DNA from: Sipunculus nudus
Lineage: Eukaryota; Annelida; Sipuncula; Golfingiida; Sipunculidae
Direction of reading: 5' to 3'
NCBI GenBank assembly: GCA_026874595.1
Contig: CM049307.1
Span: 37,118,862-37,182,861, forward strand
DNA length: 64,000 bases
Below the pieces are notes generated by a model. The model ran no database searches. It was not told where the DNA came from and saw only the letters and a program-made list of their open reading frames with translations. Both the position numbers and the translations under genes were made by a program. Shown here piece after piece: positions 27,301-52,862 of this stretch. Position 1 is the stretch's first letter. Each line of letters starts with the position of its first letter.

Positions 27301-28423
27301 CTTGGCAACGCTTAATCCATGGCGTGCCTTTTTAAATTTTAATATTATATGGTTTCTCTGTCAATTAATAGATTCAAGAAAACAAAATAATTAAGAATAA
27401 GTGTTTTTATGCAGATCCATAGGGAACAGAATATAAAGATAAAGATAGGCTCTTCTAAGGACAAGTTGTGTTGTTCATTTTACCAATATAAACCAATTCT
27501 GTATGAGGGAATGTAACTTTTGAATGGAAAAATGTAACAGCACTGCACAGAATTCCCTCAGGGGAATGTAACTTTTTTCCATTATTTCTATCCCTGGTGG
27601 GTCTACAAATAGTGTCTCTCTGCACAACCGTCATGTGGATTAGCGTTCTTATCCGCATGACAGCAATGTGTTCTCAAATATATCATACACTTAATATATT
27701 TTTATTTTTCATAAAATAATCACTTCAAGCATCAGAGAAATTGGTATTGTTGGGAAATTGATAAAAAACAAAACTCATGAACAGAAATAAACATACCACC
27801 AGATTGGTAAAGAAAATCACTATGACAGCTTGCCAAGGAACATTTGTGTATTAGGCCCGGCCAAGGCTTTTCTAGTTTTATGCACTGATTTCGTCTAACT
27901 TGTAAGTATTAAGTTTACGTAAAGCACCCAACATCGACAACTTTAAATAGTTCTGACTAGTTCTGTTGTGCTGAGGTGTCTGTTACCAGCCATATTGTTA
28001 GCAGTGGTTGGGTTTTATATTATAATATGAGAGGCTGTCGTGCCGATTGTACTCCTTATTGGCACGACCGTTGTGCCGATAGCCTCGGCTGGGTCTAAAC
28101 TGACTGGACCGTCTCATTTTAGTAGAAATCAACATAAACCATGACATGCCTGATGATATAACATTGACATGCCTCTTACTTTTCTATTACATGAATCCTA
28201 AACATCATTACGTCCGTCTGTATACACCCATTACCTCGTCCAAGTAGACCGGATTCTATACTATAGACTATAGTAATTAGTATAGACTATACTTGCTCTG
28301 GAGTCTGAACACGACTGAAGCCAGGCTATTTCAGCCTTGCTCTAATTTTAAATAAACATAATATTTAATAAAATATTTCTCACCAACAAGCCTATCATAG
28401 CTTCCAGTAGATTTCCCGAACAT
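2883..28423 (-). CDS. HGS: Hrs/HGS, ESCRT-0 endosomal sorting protein (15 exons in window)
   Basis: Hrs binds PI3P on early endosomes, captures ubiquitinated cargo and recruits ESCRT-I for multivesicular-body sorting. Fifteen minus-strand exons join with matching phases and GT-AG borders, giving about 694 codons (human about 777). Domains in order: VHS (about residues 1-138), FYVE (about 154-219, with HRCRVQF and RKHHCRHCG), UIM (about 258-275, EEEELQLALALS), the TSG101-binding motif PSAP (345-348), a helical core (about 368-541) and a Pro/Gln/Gly-rich tail with SPAGSVEGSP as in vertebrate Hrs. The start ATG at 28423 opens MFGKSTGSYDRLV, which leads straight into EKATSQLLLEPDWD of the VHS domain. 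The clathrin-box end expected in the family (LISFD-like) is not in the last exon, which either splices at 2882 to an exon outside the window or reads on to a stop near 2860. Identity is firm; only the 3' end is open. Confidence 0.96.
4229..4357 (-). CDS. HGS: Hrs exon 14 (end of coiled coil)
   Basis: Forty-three codons, EYLEYQRQLALQRMRDQEME then MQKRLEYQKQMQHMRAMQYN and YPQ. It continues the QKKQ-EYLE junction of the Hrs core. Donor CAG|GTCAGT. Confidence 0.95.
5169..5341 (-). CDS. HGS: Hrs exon 13 (coiled coil)
   Basis: Encodes HYEALQDKLAQLKDAREALD, continuing through LREEHAEKRRREAEEQERLR to QIQMAQKLEVMRQKKQ. This is a charged heptad-rich coiled coil nearly colinear with vertebrate Hrs. Confidence 0.95.
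5620..5640. repeat. Perfect short inverted repeat
   Basis: GGAACAAAC, spacer CTG, GTTTGTTCC. Hrs intron 12; no known element recognised. Confidence 0.4.
6400..6619 (-). CDS. HGS: Hrs exon 12 (core helical domain start)
   Basis: Begins SYQLNGDSEDTAEQQQFLNA and includes FVNRMKSNSQRGRSIANDSS and INAMHPQLMKYI, the conserved start of the region that pairs with STAM. The end G completes Ala with exon 13. Confidence 0.95.
6715..7090 (+). repeat. Dispersed repeat (TGACCTCATTAAATATG family), copy 2, with 3' hairpin
   Basis: Same units as at 2160-2480. A GGAC-rich tract (GACGGACGGACGG, 7041-7053) and the perfect palindrome CCCATCATATGATGGG (7068-7083) follow. It lies in the Hrs intron between exons 11 and 12. 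Confidence 0.65.
7356..7535 (-). CDS. HGS: Hrs exon 11 (DPELAKYLNRNYWE and PSAP)
   Basis: Sixty codons. DMDPELAKYLNRNYWEKK is a conserved Hrs segment. TTQPSAPVATSEP carries the PSAP late-domain motif that recruits TSG101 of ESCRT-I, at about the same residue number as in human Hrs. Donor GAG|GTGTGT. Confidence 0.95.
7870..7956 (-). CDS. HGS: Hrs exon 10 (linker)
   Basis: Twenty-nine codons, KGRPQSNYSVYSTVNKTDNA then SNATMSQPA, low complexity and poorly conserved. It is accepted because both splice sites and phase fit between the UIM exon and exon 11. Confidence 0.8.
8519..8704. mobile_element. TA-type MITE, diverged copy 2
   Basis: CAGTCAAACCTCAC (8519) faces GTGAGGTTTTACTGTA (ending 8704). 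It has GGTGGTCATCTAA- and GGTCATTA-type interior motifs. It lies 42 bases from Hrs exon 9. Confidence 0.55.
8746..8841 (-). CDS. HGS: Hrs exon 9 (UIM)
   Basis: Thirty-two codons containing EEEELQLALALSRSEEEA, a ubiquitin-interacting motif with the Ala and Ser core residues and alternating hydrophobics of the double-sided Hrs type. It is separated from exon 8 by a 6.6-kb intron. Confidence 0.94.
10019..11028 (+). mobile_element. Helitron-like/pearl-type non-autonomous element, copy 1
   Basis: Starts ACTAGATGTGGTCGGACAAT with a near-palindromic GGTCCTCAGAGGGCC. Five units of about 145 bp begin GTCTGTAATT at about 10261, 10404, 10549, 10695 and 10840. Then come ATGGACGGGGGACGGACTGA and the end GATCACTATAGGGCACCGCT-TGTC-AAGCAGGGCCCTAAT, a hairpin with one arm mutated. 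Such tandem-core elements are known in bivalves (pearl family) and grouped with Helitrons; assignment here is by architecture only. Confidence 0.72.
13010..13140 (+). repeat. 21-bp minisatellite
   Basis: About six copies of TAATTACCATAAACTCTGTGT with 1-4 changes each. Because 21 is a multiple of 3, both strands stay open across it; no gene is inferred. Confidence 0.8.
13665..13692 (+). repeat. Poly-G tract (28 G)
   Basis: Uninterrupted G run within the piggyBac-like element; length may be affected by sequencing error. Confidence 0.9.
14026..14110 (+). ncRNA. tRNA-like (SINE-like) Pol III cassette
   Basis: TGGCGCAGTGG (14026-14036) fits the A box and GTTCGAGCC (14080-14088) the B box at tRNA-like spacing. 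A run of 12 T from 14099 would stop Pol III. The T stem and acceptor stem do not pair well, so this is not a normal tRNA. Transcription is possible but unproven. Confidence 0.5.
15488..15563 (-). CDS. HGS: Hrs exon 8 (LPPEYL linker)
   Basis: Encodes PTGKKGSEDELPPEYLASPL then SKQSQ. ELPPEYL(A/T)SPLS is the conserved linker between FYVE and UIM in Hrs. Confidence 0.93.
16161..16285 (-). CDS. HGS: Hrs exon 7 (FYVE C-terminal half)
   Basis: Encodes HHCRHCGQIFCNKCSSKQSI then IPKFGIEREVRVCEACFDML. Joined to exon 6 it rebuilds R-K-H-H-C-R, the PI3P-binding signature. All zinc-ligand Cys are present. The end AA|G makes Lys with exon 8. Confidence 0.97.
16438..17584 (+). mobile_element. Helitron-like/pearl-type non-autonomous element, copy 2
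   Basis: Same ends as copy 1: ACTAGATTTGGTCTGACAAT at the left, GGGCACCGCTTTTCAAGCGG-GGCCCTAAT at the right, with a perfect CCGCTT-TTC-AAGCGG hairpin at 17560-17574. Six units of about 146 bp. The first bases (TAATTATAAACTAGATTT) are duplicated just upstream at about 16411. Hrs intron 6. Confidence 0.75.
18673..18794 (-). CDS. HGS: Hrs exon 6 (linker and FYVE N-terminal half)
   Basis: Encodes HQFPALKEADAMFMSERAPE then WKDGDCCHRCRVQFTMVQRK: the WxxD motif and first Cys pair of the FYVE zinc finger. The acceptor CACAG|GTCACC is chosen because it completes Gly of MEG in phase. Confidence 0.95.
19273..19393 (-). CDS. HGS: Hrs exon 5 (end of VHS)
   Basis: Encodes VKGDPVKPKILELVQIWSHA then FRNEPNLKVVQDTFHLMKME. 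The WxHAFRNEP...VVQDT block closes the VHS domain. Donor GTCAGT from 19272. Confidence 0.95.
20075..20167 (-). CDS. HGS: Hrs exon 4 (VHS)
   Basis: Exactly 31 codons: VLESCVKNCGSSLHQEVATK then EFMEFLKDQVK. VVKNCG-type sequence is a VHS hallmark. Phase 0 at both ends. Confidence 0.94.
21175..21361. mobile_element. TA-flanked MITE, copy 3, beside the Hrs exon 3 donor
   Basis: TACAATGGAACCCC at the left and GGTTTCACTGTA at the right, with interior AATAAGACCACCT repeats as in copy 1. The right end leaves only GTGAGATA of the intron before exon 3. Confidence 0.72.
21370..21445 (-). CDS. HGS: Hrs exon 3 (VHS)
   Basis: Encodes PKHAVTMLKRKIGQDNPHVA then MFALQ, the NPHVALYALE region of VHS. The donor CAG|GTGAGA is followed after only 8 intronic bases by the end of a MITE (21175-21361). 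Confidence 0.94.
22047..22131 (-). CDS. HGS: Hrs exon 2 (VHS, helices 1-2)
   Basis: Encodes KATSQLLLEPDWDATLQICD followed by SIRQNDV, the diagnostic start of the Hrs VHS domain. Acceptor ACAG at 22132-22135, donor GTAAGT from 22046. Confidence 0.93.
22931..23258 (+). repeat. Perfect 164-bp tandem duplication
   Basis: AAATGTAGCAAAAGTCTAGA...CATAACAGCTTG is present twice in direct succession (22931-23094, 23095-23258) with no difference seen, including the stretch GGTCCATGGAGGGGGGTGGG. It is either very recent or an assembly artefact. Confidence 0.93.
25467..27596. mobile_element. hAT-like non-autonomous element
   Basis: Left CAGGGATCGAAATATTACAT-TCCC and right TTATTTCTATCCCTG form imperfect terminal inverted repeats of hAT type. 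The flanks share GTGGG (left ..GGTGGG, right GTGGGT..), a possible worn target duplication. GGAATGTAAC motifs recur inside both ends. No transposase frame found. Confidence 0.55.
28031..28086. repeat. Compound hairpin in Hrs intron 1
   Basis: GTCGTGCC (28037-28044) faces GGCACGAC (28061-28068). GAGGCT (28031-28036) faces AGCCTC (28081-28086). It may be the end of an unrecognised element; no function is assigned. Confidence 0.45.
28384..28423 (-). CDS. HGS: Hrs exon 1 (start codon)
   Basis: Thirteen codons plus one base: MFGKSTGSYDRLV, then donor GTGAGA. It is too short for most ORF callers. The split codon G|AG restores Glu with exon 2, matching the family start of a few residues, then (F/Y)(D/E)RLxxKATSQ. 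Confidence 0.85.
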
Positions 28424-28429
28424 TTTTTT

Positions 28430-29337
28430 CCCTTACAGATTCCTTCGTTTTCTTCCTTCTATCTCAACTACGTAGTCTTATCTGACTCACAAAGGGTTAA
28501 ATGACAGCGGATCTTGTGATGCTGTCACCTTAACTTCCGGTGTAGCGCTGAAACTTGTCACGCTCCTTTTTGGTCCAGGATATATGTTTTTAGTCCAGTT
28601 AAGTTCTCTCTTGATAATCAGCAAACTCATATTTTGTGTAACGTTCATAAATGCTTATTTTCGTATAAATCGTTTATTTTTAAACTGAATTTTTTTCCCA
28701 CATAAACATCCAACAAATATAAAACTCCCCTCCCCCATCTCTGTTCAACCTTCACCTTCAGAAAAGCATTCACTTTCGTGTGTTTAAAAAGAAAATGTTA
28801 CTGTACTCTTCTGCTAAATTCGATCAGCTCAGATATCGATGTCAAAATATCCCAAAGCTTTCTTTTATTCTATTTTTATCATGCTTCATAGGCAAAAGGG
28901 TATGTCCTTTTGAAGGAATTTAGTCAACATTCATCATTTTAATTTGCCGAATGTTTTAATATGCGGTTTTGGGGTCAGAGTTCAACAATCTCCCTATCAT
29001 TATCGTAACTAACACGTATAAGAGTAGACTTTACCCGTACCCTCATAAAATGACAATTTTGTTGCAAAATTGCCACATCTAAGTGAAGAAAAACTAGACA
29101 TGATTAAGGAATCATTATTATTTTGTATGATACTATCGAAAGGAAGGTGAAAATATTGCCAACGTGTGCTTCTGATGAAATGACAGTTACAACGACTTTC
29201 CTATTTGTAAAAGGCATGTATTTCAGAGTACGGTTTGGCAGAGTACGGTTTCTTTTGTTTACTGTAGCACGGATTTACCGGGACAAGGCGTGAAGTCCAG
29301 AGAGCGGTCAGACCTGGTTGTCAATCAAGCTGACACA
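28430..29337. promoter_or_regulatory. Putative shared promoter between divergent Hrs and DUF7802 genes
   Basis: The Hrs ATG (28423, minus) and the proposed ATG of the plus-strand gene (29338) lie 914 bases apart, head to head. ACTTCCGGTG at 28533-28542 reads CACCGGAAGT on the Hrs strand, an ETS/GABP-type site common in TATA-less bidirectional promoters. A 12-base direct repeat, AGAGTACGGTTT, lies at about 29226-29252. No convincing TATA box was seen. Promoter function is inferred from position. Confidence 0.5.
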
Positions 29338-46688
<17,351 letters not shown>

Positions 46689-49600
46689 AAAGGTCAATGA
46701 AGTGTCATAATTGACATGTAATGTTTCTTATCTTGCCACCGAGGTGCTTACAACTGAAATCATATGACGTCCAAAATGTGTAACCAAACAGCTGATATAG
46801 AGCACAACGAAATATTGTTAATTTGTGGAAGATTAGTGTGACATCCAGTTCAGGTTACAAGAAACAGATCATGGTGTTATAAAAATAATCAGAATATAAT
46901 TTTGCAGACAGTAATAGAATTTGTATATTGTGGTCTTACTTGATATTTAGAATAGCTTAGCAGATGACTTGATAATCTTTATAATTTTTTTTCTCCTGTT
47001 TTATTTAACGTATGTCTCAGAATGTTGCATTCAGTATTGTTATGTGATTTCTTGATTTTACTGAATTTGTTGTTAAGTTTGCAGCTGAAAAGTAGTATTT
47101 TCTGTTCATGGCTGACTTAGATTTGAATAATGATATAAGGATTTTTTTATGGATCTCAAGGTTTTGTAATAGTGAAGTATTAATATTGGTCTGAGGGTAA
47201 CAGCAGCATGGGGTACTCTGGTATTTCATGAAAGCCTTATAGATAAAGATCATACTAAACTAACACATCTCTAGTCATGATAATGTATGTCAGACAACAT
47301 ATACGGAGCATCTGTAATTCTTCCACTGAATATTTAATCATTTACCATGCTCAAAAGTATTTTAGTCATTCTGTTTACCACCAAGTATGTTACATTATTA
47401 TTGCTCATGTTCTTTAGGCCAGAGTTCACCGAGGAAATAGCTCTCTGTGGTTCAGGAATGGGCGATTTCATTCCATTCTTTGTGGCATTAGACTGGCTTC
47501 TAGGAGTCAGACTATTTGTATAAATGTACATTCTATATTTTAACACACTTGTTATATCATCATATAAGCAGCATTTTGTCAGATTTACTTTTGTCTTAAA
47601 TGACACAAGAGCTGTCCATGACACTCATACTTTGCACTAAATATGAGAATACAGAAAAAAGTTTCAGTATAATTACAATAAAATGTATTATAGAAGTACA
47701 AAATATTATATTGAAGCGAACTAACAGAGGGGACCATAAAATCAGATAGAGATATATAATTTTATTGTATTTTGGCATTTTAACAGATTTCCTTATCATT
47801 ATATATAGTTAAGTTGTAGTATCACAAAAAATATAAACTCATTATAAACTGGTTACACTTCAGATGCTATATCTGTGGAAATTCTAATCACATCATTATG
47901 TCTTATAAATATTAATATTCCAATAAACTTTTCAACTCAGGAGCTTCAAAAACCAAAGGGGATTAAGTAGGGCTTACAAATGTTTTAATGGACAAAATCT
48001 TCTGTAATCCAGGAAGCAATGGGTTTTTGTAATTCCTGTCATCTTCTGTAAGGTGTTGTATATGACTTGCTGATATAAACTATATTTCTGTACATTGTCT
48101 CTTTTTGTTTTTGTTGTATGGTAATTAATGCAGATGTATAAATAGTGTTGCCACAATGGATGTTCACCAAAGAAATACAAACACTTTAAAGAAAAATGTA
48201 TACAATCTGTATGAAAAAGTTTAAGTTTGTGTAAAAACAGTTAACATTGGCTTACTGTGAAAACTTTCAGAAATGGAAAAGATTAAATGCTACAACTCTT
48301 TTTATGTACATTGATGCAGCATACAGGTGAAATCTGGCCCAACAAAGTACCACCTGTACTCTAATATGTCTCCCGAAGTTTGAGCACTCAAATAACAATT
48401 AAGTTTAACTATTTTTTTTTTCAAGAAAAATCCTTCACAAAAGTTTTAAAGTGGTTGCACTAATATATTTTAAAATCAGCAATACACTTTCATTAAAAGG
48501 GTCTTTTATGATATCTGATATCTATTAACTTAAGCACATCCCATGAGCCTTTCATACACATAACACAAAGGCCAGACAAGCAAATTCGTGAAATTAATGT
48601 CCCCCGCTTTGGGATCTTGTTTTTTATGCTTGAAAAAAGATGGACAAACAGAAGCCAGACACTCCAAAACAAATCCAAAGTTATCCAACAGAAACAAAAA
48701 CCTGACAGAATGACAGACAGACCGACAGACATAAGCCAGACACTTCAAAACAAATCCAAACAAAGGTAAGCATGAGAGCATTCACTGACCAAAATTTGAA
48801 TGACATCGGATGATATTTAGGAAAGTTACAGCAGGGTAACAAAAACCTGACAGACAAAGTGACAGACAGACAGAGAAAATCCAGACACCCCAAAACTAAT
48901 CCCAACCAAGGTATGCATGAGAGCAATGTCTGACCAAAATTTGAATGAAATTGGATAATATTTAGGAAAGTTGTCTCACAGTAATGAATATCTGAATGAC
49001 TGACAAACAGGGTGACAGACGGACAGATGCCAGACACTCCAAAACCTATCCCAACCATAGTAAGCACGAGATCAATCACTAACCAAAATTTGAATGAAAT
49101 CGGATCATATTTAGGAAAGTTATGGCACAGACACAAAAACCTGACAGACAGACAGAAGGACAGACAGACAGACAAACCCAAAACAATGTCCCCCATATCT
49201 GCAGAGCGGGGGACAAAAAGACAGATCCCATTGTACATATGCTGTTCATTTTGGTTATATTTTACATTGTAACGTAAGGGCCCGCCAAAATAATCAAAAC
49301 ACATTCAACATCGACATCTGTCTACAAGTCCTATGAACCAGAGTTTTGCAAATGGTGTTTTGCAACTACATGTACTGACATTTCAACTTCCCCATATATG
49401 AATCAAACCACGTTCAATGCCATGTTTTTCTGTTTGTCAACATGGTGGCATGCACAGTGTTTACTGACAGCTTGAAGATAAACAATGTCATGCATCCATC
49501 ACAGGGGTATTATAAGAACCTTTCGTAGCAGGAATAACCTACAGTTCATGAATTTGTTTACAGAGTTAGCCAGAAATCACATTAATTCTACAGATAAGTT

Positions 49601-52573
49601 ACGTAATTAGCTGGCTTTAATCAATCAGAAAGCATGTATGCATTCAAATGGACATTTATTACATAAATACATGTACATTCTCGCATTGTTCCATCAATGT
49701 TTTCTAAAGCCCATTTGATATTCTGCCTTGCAAAATTGCCAGTAGTTCAAGATAATACAAAGCAACAACATTTAACAAAACAACTTAACTTGCATCACAC
49801 CAGCAGGTATGAACATAACACAGCAAGGTACTGGTTATACCTTTCTAACAATTAAAATAATACACAATACAAAGATTGACACACGAAGCACTACTCCGGA
49901 ATGTACAAAGATTTGGTCCAGTAATATCTAACAATACACTTGTAAACAGTATAAACAAAATATTGTAGATAGAAAAATATAGAGATAATATTGGTAGTTT
50001 GACAGAACATGGTCTTGTCATGGGAAAAATATCATAATGATTTTGTTCATTACCTCTATTAACTGTAGGCATAAATGATCATTTAAGTGTTCTTGTTTAT
50101 TGATCGGTGATCTGTTTTGAAAGGGAGAATAATCAATTTGATAAAGAGGACATGGCAGTTTATGGTCCACTATGGAGTTAATATCATTTGTCACAAGACA
50201 TTAAATGCTTTAGTCATGGAGTAGAGTATGTGTGTGGGTTTGTAACTATAAATTTAATTGCAATTCCTGATGTGGCATACTAAAAGTCCTCAAGTGGCAT
50301 ATGACACACACATCTGGTGTACGTCATGGTTTAGGGTACTATGCCGAAAAATGATGTGGTTGAAATTAATCTTTGGCACTTTTTCCTTTCCAAATATTTT
50401 ATTTCTTATATATGTGAAGCACACAGGGGCATGCCACATACGGTTACTATTATCCAAGTTTCTAAAAGGAATACATTAAAAATAGGTTATCCTGGATTCT
50501 ACCATAGACTTTAGGCTAATCTGGCTCCCAGGAAACAACATACATGGTTATCCTGGAGTCAATTAAGAATGCATCACACTCCTAAGTTATCCTAACAAGG
50601 ATTCAATTTATAACTTTTAAAATTTAACCAGAATTCTGCAATGTTTTGGCAAAATACATCATATCAAAAGCTCTTAAGGATAAACAGCAAAGAAAATGGC
50701 CCTTTAAAGCATCCTAGATTCTGGCAAAAACATGTGACTATCAATGCAATCCTTAAACTTAGGTAGACATAATACCTCTAAAACTACACATTAAGTTGGC
50801 AGAACACACCTATTAGGCTTCCTGTATTCTGCAAAGAACATGACATAAAGCAATCCTGAAATCCTACATATGATCTTTAGCAATATCCTTGATATGGGGG
50901 AAGTGAGAATGATTTTAAAGCTATCTCAGAACTGTTGGCAGATTAGGCAGCTGAGCCAGGTAGTACAGGGACAATACAATTATAATAAGCTCATACTGCA
51001 TGAACACTATTACCATCTTCTGACTTTTGCTGAACACCACCCAGTCCATCTCTCTTTATCCATAACACTGAGTAACCAACACATATTTTTTTAAATATTA
51101 TGGGTGTACATGGCACATATCTAGAATGAAGAAAAAATATTTGCACATCTGTTCCTGATGTTAATTACTGCTATAGGCATCTTCAGGTCTTTGGCAAAAA
51201 AATATACATAGCTATGTCAGATTCGTACAGATGAAGTAACATGAAACATGAAATATTCTAAATATGTGAAATTTGGAAGTACAATTCTTTTTCTGACATA
51301 TATTTCTTGAAAACATAACAATTTCTCATGTATTTCTAATAGCATCTGCTCATACTGCTTTGGCATGGGTGATAAAGTATTCTGAAAGGTATGGCTTCTT
51401 GCGCCTTTAATACTTATTAGACTCACTTAAACATGAACTTGTGAGCAATGTGAACAAAACTTGGTCTAATAAGATAGATTTAAAAAAGTTGTCACATGAT
51501 CTTACTAAACAGATATTAAAGTATCATATAATTACCTTCTCTTTAAAGGACAAGTCCATATCCTATAGGGGGCACTGTCAAGGCTTTCAATAGGAGGAAA
51601 ATTTGAAGAGTAAAGGACGCTCAGGTGAAAATATTTAGGGAGTCCAATCTGAGCTTAGAGTATTTATGGAGTCCAAACTGAGTTTAGAGCATCCCAAGGG
51701 GGATGATATGTTTCTAATTTTGAAGGGTTATGAAAAATTTAATCTTTTTTAGTATTTTATGTAATTATCATTACATGATTAGAAATTGTGTCATTATATG
51801 AATATTTGCTTATAGCGAAATGTGTTTTCACCACTTATGGGTTCGTTTGAGGCAGCAGATAATGGTCATTGACTGATACAAGGTCCTAAAGCCAGAAAAT
51901 TGCCTGTCCTTACGGATGCTTGGACCCTCAGAATCAAGCATCCGTAAGAGCTTTTGAGTGTCAGAGATGCTTACCCCCACGTTCCTGAAAACCCTGCACT
52001 GTCTATATTGAATAAGGATGAAGGTTTTAAACTTCACAACCTTGGTACGCTAGAGATATTTTGATGTCTGGTGAACACAAAAGTAATGATAATCTGGTTA
52101 AATAGCATATGCATGAATGAGTTCTACAGTATGTTGTAATTACTAACATACTGTATGGCAGGGCTCATGCATAACAAATTATAATAGTTTAATGACTATT
52201 AAGACCTTACAAAAATTAATTCAGGCCATACCTTTTGCTAAAATGTGTTCAAGTCAAAACAATTATAGACTGGAGCCTTTAATAATCATTAACACTAACA
52301 CATTTAAATTATTAAAAAAAAATGAAAAAAATGGCATTAATTTATTTATGGTTAAACCAAGAACACTGATAAGAAAAACCTCCATACTCCAACATTTAAA
52401 TTTATTTTTTTCCCTAAAAATATTCATCTTTTCAAGTTCATGGATTTCACACTGCTTATTTCATGTCTTTTGAGATGTTTAAATACATAAGAACCTTGTA
52501 TAACAAAGTAATGTCATGAAGTTGACATGTTAATTGTATGTTATATTTCCGGCAGTACACTCATGCTGCTGCA
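46689..52573. other. Intergenic region between convergent genes
   Basis: Includes the presumed 3' UTRs of the DUF7802 gene (possible AATAAA at 47922-47927) and GGCX. The only clear element is at 48598-49215. Short open frames here lack conserved features. Confidence 0.6.
48598..49215 (+). mobile_element. Non-autonomous element with TGTCCCCCGCT termini
   Basis: TGTCCCCCGCT (48598-48608) and AGCGGGGGACA (49205-49215) are inverted ends. Core units of about 165-170 bp carry CCAGACACTCCAAAAC and ACCAAAATTTGAATGA(A/C)AT. A (GACA)n-type tract (49143-49174) precedes a terminal hairpin, TGTCCCCC (49187) against GGGGGACA. Confidence 0.75.
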
Positions 52574-52862
52574 TTAGCTGGCTCCAGCCCCAGTAACAGA
52601 TTCAGAATATTTATTTGATGTCAGAGGGTCATCCTCGCTGATATCACTATAGGACAAAGTCATATCATCGCTGTCAACTGCATCATCTTGGTCAGTGCTG
52701 ATGGAGTCTGTAACATCATTAACAAGGCTGGGGTCCGGTGGGGGCATGAAACTCAACTCCTCATCCAGTATTTCCTTGTCAAGCTTTGTGGCAGCCTCCT
52801 TCAGATCATTTTCAGACAAACCCTTGATGATCACTGTTATGGCTGCTGTGCACATTTTAAAC
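52574..52862 (-). CDS. GGCX: GGCX exon M (stop codon)
   Basis: G completes Ala, then [20 protein letters not shown] and a long acidic tail (for example [20 protein letters not shown]) ending GAGAS at TAA 52574-52576. The tail has no family counterpart that I recognise. An acceptor TTTCAG at 52863-52867 precedes it. Confidence 0.88.

Larger units (their letters stand above)
22132..28383. other. Hrs intron 1 (6.3 kb)
   Basis: Contains the 164-bp perfect duplication (22931-23258), the hAT-like element (25467-27596) and a compound hairpin (28031-28086). A GC-richer patch at about 24730-25330 carries overlapping short open frames on both strands that resemble no protein I know. Confidence 0.75.

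Noticed and set aside
48681..49304. A 207-residue minus-strand frame
   Set aside because: It spans the tandem core of the element at 48598-49215; repeated CLSVCLSF-type peptides come from the repeat.
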